From: Castanea sativa
Lineage: Eukaryota > Streptophyta > Magnoliopsida > Fagales > Fagaceae
DNA: 64,000 nt
Direction: 5' to 3'
Assembly (NCBI RefSeq): GCF_040712315.1
Contig: NC_134014.1
Span: 10,510,244-10,574,243 of the forward strand
Positions 11,323-21,000 of this stretch are shown one piece after another. Each line of letters opens with the position of its first letter. Within the stretch, counting starts at the first letter, position 1. The translations under genes and the position numbers were made by a program. Below the pieces are notes generated by a model. The model was not told the origin of the DNA. It saw nothing but the letters and a program-made list of their open reading frames with translations, and ran no database searches.

Positions 11323-11774
11323 TTTGAGTTGTAAAGCTATGATCTTTTTTCACTGTGTGTGTGTGTGTCTCTCTCTCTCTCTCTCTCTCTGTTTTTGTAA
11401 TGGTCTGTGTGTTCAATTGGGCAAAGAAAAAACATTAATAGTAATACTGTTTTGAGTCCTGGTTTTAAGGATGAGGTTGCTCGGTTTGGTTTAATAATTA
11501 ATTATTGAGAAGTCGTGTCAGAATGCGTGCAGTGACGTGTGCTAGGAAGAAGCTTTAATAGCTTGCTAACTTGGACTTGGTAATATATCAGAATGATACA
11601 TACACGGATGACGAAAGTTCTCAACCCCCACTCGTGCCTATCGAGAGTTAACAGCACACGCTTTTAGACACAGTGGAAAGTGGAAGCGCTTTTTTCTTTT
11701 TAAATGCTTTTTCTATTTTTTGATTTCTGACAAAAAGGAAGAAAAAAAACATCTTTCTATCTATTAATGTGTTA
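11323..11774. other. Upstream region of MFP2
   Basis: This is the presumed promoter and 5' leader of MFP2 on the minus strand. It contains a (TG)n(TC)n microsatellite at 11355-11391, just upstream of the start codon. I found no convincing TATA box. CT/GA tracts in 5' leaders are common in plants. Confidence 0.4.
11355..11391. repeat. (TG)n(TC)n microsatellite in the MFP2 5' leader
   Basis: A compound dinucleotide run of TG followed by TC repeats ends about 30 bases from the MFP2 start codon. Confidence 0.9.
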
Positions 11775-12174
11775 TCTATACTATTATTTAAAGGGCTTTT
11801 CCTGTTTAGATTCCTATTTTTTTAATTCAAAAATGTCCATAAAATCCTAAGTTTAAGAGACAAAACTAAAGGACAATTCCGTAAAAACTCTTTTTTTTAG
11901 TTCAAAAATACCCCTACAGTCTTATGTTTAAGTGGAGACAAAACTAAAGGATAATCCGGTAAAAATGCAACTCCAACTCCCACTAAAATATTGCCTAAAA
12001 AATAGGACCACTCTCCTATTAAATTTTAAATTGATTTATTCACTTATAAATTAGATTTTTAAAATAAAAATCATATATATATATATAATAATTAAATACA
12101 GTTTTTTTTACAAAATATGACCACTAAAAAAGAAAAGTTTCATCCCACGCGCGAAGCGCGTGTGATGAGACTAG
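11775..12174 (+). mobile_element. Non-autonomous Helitron, copy 1
   Basis: The 3' end shows the Helitron signature: a palindrome CACGCGCGAAGCGCGTG at 12146-12162, an 8-base spacer, then the terminus CTAG (12171-12174) followed by T. The 5' end is placed at TCTATACTATTATTTAAAG (11775), after an A. The interior contains two related blocks of about 75 bp (around 11820 and 11897), each with AAACTAAAGGA. No transposase is encoded. Confidence 0.7.
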
Positions 12175-12613
12175 TTATTATTTAAAGCGCTTCCCTTATT
12201 CGAGATCTTTAATATAAATACTCAAAATAACTTTAAATTCATCCATTGTTAGAACTTAAATCATAAGATTAGAAATGTGAAATTAGTAATTTAAAATCTC
12301 TTAATTTTTAGCTAAATTAAAAATAAATAAATAAAATAATTATTTCTCTCACTTCCACATTTTTCTATCACATTAGTTGTCAACTACTAATACAATTTTT
12401 TCTTTTTGAAAAAAATAAAAAATAGAATTGCTTTTTTTTTTATCACTAAAGTGTTTATTCTTACCTCCATATTTCTCTCTCACATTAGTAGTCAAGTATT
12501 AATACAACTTCTTCTTAAAATAAAAAATAAAATAAAACTGTCATGAGTAAAACAAGTAAATCCAAAAAATAAAAAGTTTCATCTCACACGCGAAGCGCGT
12601 GTAATGAGGCTAG
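12175..12613 (+). mobile_element. Non-autonomous Helitron, copy 2
   Basis: This copy directly follows copy 1. It starts with TTATTATTTAAAGCGC, matching the 5' part of copy 1 but lacking its first bases. It ends with the same type of terminus: palindrome ACACGCGAAGCGCGTGT at 12586-12602 and then CTAG at 12610-12613. It holds an internal duplication: CACATTAGTTGTCAACTACT near 12370 and CACATTAGTAGTCAAGTATT near 12481. The two units may be a tandem array, or copy 1 may have inserted at the 5' end of copy 2. Confidence 0.65.
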
Positions 12614-13586
12614 TACCTTTTTAAAGACTAGGATTCTTTTTTTCCTTTCATTTTTCATAGGACTAGGACTAGGATTCTGATAGTACATATAAAGTATATC
12701 ACATAGATAAGTGAATAACACTTAATTTGTTTCTCAAAAAAAATAGATAAAGTAATTTGATTATGATAATAATAATACCTACTACTACTACTACTATTAT
12801 TATTATTATAAGAAGAAGAAGAAGAAGATAGATAAGGTAATTTCACTAATTTGTTTCTCCAAAAGAAAAAGAAGATAGATATATAAGGTAATTTGATGAT
12901 AATAGTGATAGTAATATATATAGATAAGGTAACTACACCTCTCCCCCTTTTTTTATAATACATGAGAAAATATTGAATGTATTGCCAATTTTACAAAAAA
13001 TTACTAAAAAGAAATATATTAAAATTGTTACCAATATTGTTGTAGAAAATATATCAAAATGATATGATAATAAGCATGATTGATCATCTTATACAATATT
13101 TATTGTCGTGCAATGTGGTAAATAAATTTAAAAGTGTTTTTATTACTTTGTTTATAATGTGACATATCTCCTTGTGATATGCTAACATAAGATTACTTTT
13201 GAAATTTCCCCTTCCTCCTATATATTTTTTTATCAGTTACAAAAAAATTATTTTAAATTTTATTGCACTAATTAATAGCACTCATTTGTTTTAGAATCCC
13301 CTCTCTTAAAAGGTATTTTATCTTTTTATTGGGGTTTGTGGTGTGTTTTTATATTATAATTAGAATCTCATCCCTTTTCTCTTTGTATGTTTGTTTCTAT
13401 AAAAATAATAATAAATAAATAACACATGATTGAACCCTTTTTTTTAGAAAGATGATTGAACTTAATTAACAACCTAAGATACATTGCTTAAAATTATAAC
13501 TAAATTGATTTGGATTTCTCAAAACAATAAGTCTAGTGTTACAATAATTTTTACAAATTTATAATAACATATGATAAAATGATATC
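12614..13586. other. AT-rich spacer
   Basis: No gene is seen. The stretch contains trinucleotide runs (ACT, ATT and AGA types) at about 12778-12830 and repeated AGATAGATAAGGTAATTT blocks at 12740-12940. The open frame on the minus strand here is low complexity. Confidence 0.5.
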
Positions 13587-14332
13587 TGTAAGTGCACAAT
13601 TCGTACTCGGTCCTATCACTATATGGACTCAAGTCCAAAGAACCTTATACAATAAAATTTGTAGAGTATGGGCTTGAAAACCTAGACTATGGATATTGGA
13701 TAAAGAGAAACACATGCTAAATTGCCGTTATCTACGTATTCAATAGATGAAGATGGTAGAGAAACTCTCCTCTGACGTAAGCCGAGGACCACTTATATTG
13801 CCTTTCTTTCTTTTAGAAAATATATTGCAATTACAGTTCCCGTATTTTTCCCCTCTCTTATTCTCTTATATATATCCCTCTTATTCTTCTCTTCTTCTTC
13901 CACGTGTACCACATATCTTCCAATAAGATACTTGTCTCATCCAGTACCTTCTTAAAATCTTTAAACACTAGCTGGAAGGCTGAACATTATTGTTCAAATG
14001 TCATTTCTCCATTAATGCGGTCAGGGAGGTAGGTACAAGGTCTTTAATGCGATGGTAGCAGTTTTTTCTCCTTTGATATTTCTCATAAGTTCTTTCTCCC
14101 CATAACTGTGTGGATTACGCTTTTACCCAACAGATCTTCTGGAACTCTCTCTCCAAACACCTTGGCATGTTCTATGACATTTACTTGACTCATCCGAGGA
14201 GATACTCCTCATCGGACAGATCCTCCAACCCTTTTAGCATGAACTGGCTTACGGGCCTCAAAGGCGTTGCTTGGACAAGCTTACTCCACCAAATCAGGCC
14301 CAAATGCATATTTTAATTATTTTACCCCCACA
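13587..14332 (+). mobile_element. Probable solo LTR of a retrotransposon
   Basis: A 746-bp block starts with TGTAAGTGCACAATTCG and ends with TTTTACCCCCACA, so it has the TG...CA ends of an LTR. It is more GC-balanced than its surroundings and has a TATA-like TTATATATATCCC about one third of the way in. No primer-binding site, internal coding part or second LTR is present nearby. The 5-bp flanks (ATATC and ATCAT) do not match well, so the boundaries or orientation could be slightly off. Confidence 0.55.
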
Positions 14333-14399
14333 ATCATTAATAAGTTTAGATAAAAACCAATAAAATCATATTAATTTATTTGTTGTGAAAATTATTGTG

Positions 14400-15095
14400 T
14401 ATTTAGTGAGTGTTTGGGTTTTGTCTATAAATAGAGTGTGTAGTCAACCCACCAATCCTTAAAAACTGACCTGACCCAACCTAACCTAATTTGTCAAGTT
14501 GAGTTGGTTTTAAGGGTTAGTAGGTTGGATTAGGTTATGCAAATTTTTTAATAATGGATCAGGTTGGGTTCGAATCATAACAATTACAAACCCATCTAAC
14601 CCAACTTGACCCACCTGTACATTTAAAATTTAAAAATATATTATATAATTAATAATTTTTCTCTATTCAACTCTTCCTATATAAAACTCAATTATCTTGC
14701 AAATCCTAACAATCTTATTTTTCTCTTTGCCACCTTCCACTCTCACTCTCCTACTCCACTCCTATTTGTTTATAACTAAGTTGAGATACTAGTTCATGTA
14801 TATTTTATTTATCAACTCAGTTTGATATATTTTGTTTATAATTGAGTTGGAATACTAGTTCATATATATTTTGTTTATCAACTCAAATAACAAGTGAAAT
14901 ATATATTTTTTATACTCAATTTTATAATAATAGTAATAAAAAAAAATTTTCAACCTATGAGTTCAACCCAACCCAACCTGATCCATGTGGGTTGGGTTAG
15001 ATTTTTTTTTTACTCAACTCACTAGGGTGGGTTGGGTCAAAAAATCTCCTAAACTTGACTCGATCCAACCCAACCCATGTACATCCCTAATTATA
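14400..15095. repeat. GGGTTGGGTT-rich DNA-transposon-like repeat
   Basis: Both ends are built from CCAACC and GGTTGG words. The left has CAACCCACCAATCC and GACCCAACCTAACCTAA; the right has CGATCCAACCCAACCCATG followed by TACATCCCT. The middle, 14640-14940, is AT-rich and contains two similar segments with TATATTTTRTTTATCAACTC. This resembles the plant hAT-like MITE type whose end reads AGGGATGTACATGGGTTGGG. Ends are approximate. Confidence 0.45.
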
Positions 15096-16197
15096 AAACC
15101 ACCTTATTGTTTTGTTTTTCTTAGTATTTTTGACTTCTATGTGAGCCCCCAACCTATTTTATTTAACTTATACTTTTTATTTATAGTGCTTTTACTTTTT
15201 ATTTTTAGTGCTTTTAGCAAAAAAATTTGGGAAAAATTAACAAATGCTCTAAGGGTATTTATCAGTGAATAATTTTAAGAAGTTTTTATGAAAAAAAAAA
15301 GTTAATTTTTTGATAAATTTTTTCTATTTCTCATAAAAATGGTATTCGAATTTCCTTAAATAGTTTATTAATAAATACCGTAAAATACCCATCTTCAGTA
15401 CCTACATTTAAAAAAAAAAAAATTTAAATAAATCATTTTCAAACAAACAATTGATCCTCAAAAAAAAAAAAAAAAAACAAACAGACACTTTAATTAGCAT
15501 TATAAAAAAAATAGCATTACTTTTCTCAAGATCTACTTTGAGAGAGAGAATTCAGGTGCACTGGATTTTTGTGCCGACGGGAAAGTGCCAAAAGGTCGTG
15601 TTTGTCACGCATTTTATTGTGAAGTCTCATGGGTAGAGCCTAGTGAGGCTCAAAGATCATCTTTTCCTTTTTAATATTTTTTCTCGAAGGTTTCAATCTC
15701 ATAGCCATAATCATAATTATCGTGTTATTCAAGCAAAAAAAAAAAAAAATCATAATTATCGTGTTTCTCCAACTGCATGCCACGTGGGATAGTATTGGGA
15801 GGCAAAATTTTTTTTTGTTTGAGAAACTATTGGGAGGCAATTGGTTATGATATTTTTGTATTTACTAGTTGCATCAATTCAAAAATCAATAATGTGTTGG
15901 CATACACTTATTGGCTGCATATTTAGTTATACTGTAGAAGTAATCTCTAATATTATAGAAATAAATATTCCTTTCCAAGAGAAAATGTCTATTCAGTATT
16001 TCTCTTTATATCCTCTTATCCGAATGGAACAGAAGAGATACTAAAAAAGAGGGATTTTTCCAATGTTGCACACTTTACTATGCAATATGCATAGCATACA
16101 TCGACTTCAATCTTCCATTGTAGACAGTTTTTTATTTTTGGCTAGAGATTTTGTTTCAATTAATGGGGTTTGTTATTGATGATAATTCTTTATAGTT
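15096..16197. other. AT-rich spacer
   Basis: No gene is seen. Contents are long A and T runs and a short repeated phrase CATAATTATCGTGTT (about 15712 and 15750). Confidence 0.45.
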
Positions 16198-17015
16198 AAA
16201 TCAAGACAATAATTAATTTTTGATGTAAGCGGTTATTGGACTCTAAATCTTTTATTCAATCATAAAAAACTCATCAGTTGAAATAATGGAACTTACAAAT
16301 TGAACTAATTGAAATTCACTCCCTAGAGAGAATGTGTGCCCAACAAATGAACAAAAATGACATGGGCTTCGTATTGTGCTCTCAAGGCTTAAGACCTTAA
16401 ATAAATCACTTTTTTTGTGATAATCATTTTTTCTACATAATTTGAATATTAGTATGACATAAAAAAATGGATAGAATCTTTTTCAAATGTAAGTATGCCG
16501 CAGTTGCAGACTTAGGGTCTGTTTGAGATCTGCTTATTTTGTTTTATTGAATTTTTTTTGCTGAAAATATTATAAATAAAAGTAAAAGTTAGCTAAAATA
16601 GTAAGCAGTGATTGAACTCTAAATCAAGACAAGAATTAGTTTTGGACGTAAGTGGTGATTGGACTCTAAATATTTTATTCAATCATAAAAAACTTATCAG
16701 TTGAACTAATTGAAATTCACTCCCTTAGAGAAAATGCGTGCCCAACAAATGAACAAAAATGACATGGGCTTCATTTTGTGCTCACAAGGCTTAAGACCTT
16801 AAATAAATCACTCTTTTTTGTGTTAATCATTTTTTCTACATAATTTGAATATAAGTGGGACATAAAAAAATGGATAGAATTATTTTCAAATGTGAAGCAG
16901 TTGCAGACTTAGGGTATGTTTGGGATTTGTTTATTTTGTTGAAATTAAATTTTTTTTGCTGAAAGTACTGTAGATAAAGGTAAAAGTTAGCTGAAATAGT
17001 ACAGTAGGTTAATTT
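16198..17015 (+). repeat. Tandem duplication of a 423-bp unit
   Basis: Unit 1 begins at 16198 (AAATCAAGACAATAATTA) and unit 2 at 16621 (AAATCAAGACAAGAATTA). They share ACTCTAAAT...TTTTATTCAATCATAAAAAA, TGAACTAATTGAAATTCACT, GTGCCCAACAAATGAACAAA, AATGACATGGGCTTC and AAGGCTTAAGACCTTAAATA in the same order. Unit 1 carries a short extra stretch. Both end in a Tourist-like MITE, which is cut off in unit 1 and complete in unit 2. Confidence 0.9.
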
Positions 17016-17125
17016 TTTAAATGAATAAAATATGTCTGTAGCACACTCTAACATATGAAGAAGAATAAATAAAGCTAAATAGTAAAATAAGCTGACCTTT
17101 TAAGCTAGAGTCAAACGCATACTTA
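16909..17125. mobile_element. Tourist-like MITE with TTA target duplication
   Basis: The element at 16912-17122 (211 bp) starts GGGTATGTTTGGGA and ends AGTCAAACGCATAC, imperfect inverted repeats, and is flanked by TTA on both sides. A truncated relative starts at 16515 with GGTCTGTTTGAGAT, also after TTA. The family also occurs at about 211-395 and 31354-31557. Confidence 0.75.
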
Positions 17126-17660
17126 ATTTTTTTTTCAAATAAGTTAAGTTAAATATATATAAAAAATTAAATCCAAAATAAATAAAAAATACTTATTACA
17201 TATATAAATAAAATATGTCTGTAACACAGTCTAACATATGTTATTTTTCATATATAACAAACATATTTAGAACAAGTTATTCTTTGCATAACTTAAAATA
17301 AGTTTATTTTTTTTTCCAATTCAGTCTGCTTGCGAGTTGTGAACTATTTTTTAAATCATATGAATCGTAATTAATATTCCTTGAATATTTTAAATCAACA
17401 TTTTTGCTAAATAATTTTTAGACTACAGCATTAAAATATACTAACAGTATTGGGAGTTATGAATAATATACAATTTTCATCAATTTCAAAAAAAATTAAC
17501 AATTAATAAACATCACTTTACATGTCTAAACACATACAAATCAATATAAGAAAAATTCAAAAAATAATAATTACTAAAGAAAAACTTTATTTTTCATAAT
17601 TGACAAATGCAAAAAGAATCTCTATCTATTAATTACAAAATGCATAATTGTCCTTTCTTG
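17126..17660. other. AT-rich spacer before FANCI
   Basis: No gene is seen. The sequence is strongly AT-rich. A phrase from the preceding repeat (AATAAAATATGTCTGTA then ACACACTCTAACATATG) recurs near 17210-17240. Confidence 0.45.
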
Positions 17661-17850
17661 TTCTTCTTGTAGAGAGAGAGAGAGAGAGAGAGAGTTTCAG
17701 TCTTTTGAAAGAAATTAAAAAAAAAGTTGAAGAAAGGGAGGAGGAGGTAGTGCAAGAGGAGAAGAAGAGAGAGAAAAAAGAAAAAAAGAAAAGAGAAAAC
17801 GAAAAAAAATCTAAGAAGAAGAAGAGAGAGAAAAATATATATACACACAC
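17661..17850. repeat. Long polypurine tract upstream of FANCI
   Basis: About 180 bases of the + strand are almost all A or G. The tract starts with a (GA)n microsatellite at 17671-17695 and is followed by alternating TATATATA, CACACACA, CGCGCGCA steps at 17837-17862. It probably belongs to the FANCI promoter or 5' leader. Frames read through it are low-complexity artefacts. Confidence 0.85.
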
Positions 17851-18019
17851 GCGCGCACACAGTAGCATTTAATTTGCAAATCCCGCGCAAAATACAAAGT
17901 CCCCCAAGGCCAAAATCAAACTCCCTAACTCCCCGCCCAGCCTCTTCACAAATCACAAATCACAAAAGCAAAAACCTGTCGTATCTCACAAACCCATCTC
18001 CGCCACCACCACCACCACC

Positions 18020-21000
18020 ATGGCCACCACCGCCACTACCACAGCTCCGCTAAGCGACACAGATATAATACGCCTAGCTTCCCAGCACCACCATGCCCAA
18101 ACACCCCTTCCCTCCTATTTACTTTCCCTTGACTCTCATCCCAAACTCCTTTCCTTCCTCCACGCTCGCGCCTCTTCTCCCTCTCCTTCTCTCGCCGTCT
18201 CCGACTACACTCTTTCCCTCCTCTCCCTCATTTCCCTTTCCCCTCACACTCCTTCCCTCTCTTCCCTCCTCTCCTCTCTCCTCTCCTCCTACACTCACCT
18301 CTTCGCTTCCCTTCTCCTTCCCCACGACTCCAACTCCCTCAAAACCATACAATTCTTTGTCTCCCTCCTCCACCACCTACCCGTTACTTCTCTCGAAGCA
18401 GTTATCGATTCCATTCTCTCCTATTTGCCTCAAATTGATGATTCCGAGGATACCCAGATCCTCGATCTCCTCCCAAGTTGTTTGAACTTGGTTTTTGATT
18501 CAGGTGGGGATAATGCACACCAGGTGTTTGATAAAATGCTTGAATGTAATTGGTCGAAGGAGTTGCTGATGAAGATGGTTTCGATTGTGGGGGAGTTTGC
18601 ATTTCTTGATAAGGTGAGGAGGAGAGAGTTTTTGGACAAAGTGTTTGTTGGGATGAAGCGGGTGGACTTGCAGGACTTGCCTTCGCTTGTGTACCAGTTA
18701 TTGGTCTTGTCAGCTGCGTCAAAAGGGTTTAGCAAGAGAGAGGTGATTGAAGGGATTGTGATGTTTTTTGGGTCGAAAATGGGGTCAAAGTTGAGCTCCA
18801 TATTTAGGCAAGTTGAAGGGACAGTGTTGCTCCATGTGAATTTCGCAGTGAAGCAGGACCTGTCTTTGGGGCAGGAGGTAATGGGGCTTGTGAGGTCAGA
18901 TTTTCGAGCTTTTAATCATTTCACGGTAGCCATTTTGTTGTCAGTCGCAAGGGTTCGGAGGTTCAGTGAGAGTTCATTAGGGATTTTGAAGACGGCAGTG
19001 CTTACTGCGTATCGTGATTACAAGTTTGCCAAGTAAGGGTCAAAGGTCTCTAACAAGTTTCTATTAGTTTACTTCGCTTTTGAAATTGAGGTCATTAAAG
19101 TGCACATAATTACCTATCTATGAATTAGTGGGATTGGGTGTATTGGTCCTTGATGAATGTCTGGGGTGCCTCATTGAAGCTTACTCCTTCCTAAATGTTA
19201 TACATGACTTTTGAAAAAAGTTATATGTGGTTTGGATAGTTATTTGTAAAAAGTCCATTTGTTGTTATCAAGGCAACTGTAAATCTGTTGAATTAAATTT
19301 TACAGATATGTTTATTTTGGTTATAATTGACTTTTCACATTGTTCTTCTAAATGCATGCTCATTGCAAGTGAACATTACTGTAAAAAAGTAAACCAAATA
19401 AGCGTGAAATAAAGTATACCGAACATTGGAAATCAGGTGGAAATAATTACCAAATAAGCTGGAAATTATTTGGGGCATGTGTATTGGAAATTAGGTGGGA
19501 TTTAAGGACTAGTTCTTTGGTGGTTGTATGTTTCACTTATGTAAAGGAATGATGGTCACAACATATTATGATAGACATCTCTGTATGGTGCAGTAGATAA
19601 TTCACATTCACTTAATACTATCTAAAACAATCTGGGCTGATGTGCAAACGCCACCATTGTTTTTGTTTTTTTTTTTGTGAAACATAATTAAGCAGGAGGT
19701 AGTAAAAGTTCATAGCATGTAAGATTTTATTTCTTATTATATCTTAGTGACTTGTTTGTGAATGCTTTACAGAGACTGTAAGTGGCTTTCAGATGATTTG
19801 AAGGAAGAATATCTGGAGAATGTCAAATTAGTAGAGAAGGCTGTGTTAAGAGCTGTACTTTCCTTTCCTATTATGTCAATTAATTTGAAAAACTGTGTTT
19901 TAACAACGATACAATTTAAATAAAATATGCTTTACCTATAAACTATTTACTCTTCTGCTGATGTTTAGGTAAATGAGAGCAGCTATGGAAGAGAGCATAT
20001 TGTGCCCAGCATTGTGCAGTTTGGTTTTGTATTGCTAGAGTCAGTAGAAGAGAGAAGCAGTAAAGAGCTGTGGAATTCTAGCGGTCTATTGGGCATTGAG
20101 GACCTTGGTATTCAGATGCTGAAAGTTCTATTTGAGGTCCATGATATGGCAAGAAATGAGGTAGGTACAACTAGAATAATGTTGCTTTGATTAATGATAA
20201 TAGGAGTTGATTTAGTGAATGTGATGCAGATTATTGAGCAATGCAAAATTCGCATACTCTCTTTGAAGCCTGAGCAGAGCATGCCAATTATAAGGTAACT
20301 GCAGTTAAATTAATGTTAACTCTTGGTTTGATTAGTGATAAGCAGTGGCATGATCGTAATTTTTTTATGCAGGCTTCTCAGTAATCTTATTCAGACTCAT
20401 CCTTATCCCATGTTGGAACATGTTTATCGTTTGAAGGAATTGTTGGATTATTTCACTTTCATGCATGGCAATGTTGCGGTTTATCTTGTCACTGCTCTAT
20501 TGCCTCTCATCAAGTTCAGCCGCGATCTTCAGGTATTTTCTTTGTAGTTTATAACTATTATAAAAAGGACGTCGTTATTCTTGTGATGGGAAGTCCGAAG
20601 TCCTTATATGTATTGAAAAGAGCATGAAAACATAGACATGTTGGCTTAGTTCAGTGAAAACAAATGCCTTTACTATGGATTCTCACAAATAGATTTGAAA
20701 ACCAAGTCATTATAAGATTCCCATGTTCCCCCTTTTCTATATTGGGATCATTTGTGTGTGTTAAGCATGCCACCATGTATAAATTTTCTTGCATTTCAAC
20801 CACACTATTGTATTGGGCTTTCTATCCAATGAAGTATGATCTTTTGGAAACAGTGCTTGAATAAGAAATTATGTTTAATCCTCTTAACTTATAAAGCATT
20901 CTTGTATACTTGTATTCAATGATGCAGGATTACACCATTCTGGTACTGCGTAAGGCAATGTTTAGACGAGAAGATACAGTTCGTATTGCGGCAACTACTA

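Noticed and set aside
17629..17956. Several frames across the purine tract before FANCI
   Set aside because: They are low-complexity Lys/Glu or Phe/Ser translations of a polypurine run.
18093..18485. Pro/Ser-rich 130-codon frame in frame 2 and minus-strand frames over FANCI exon 1
   Set aside because: They are shadows caused by the strong C/T bias of the first FANCI exon.
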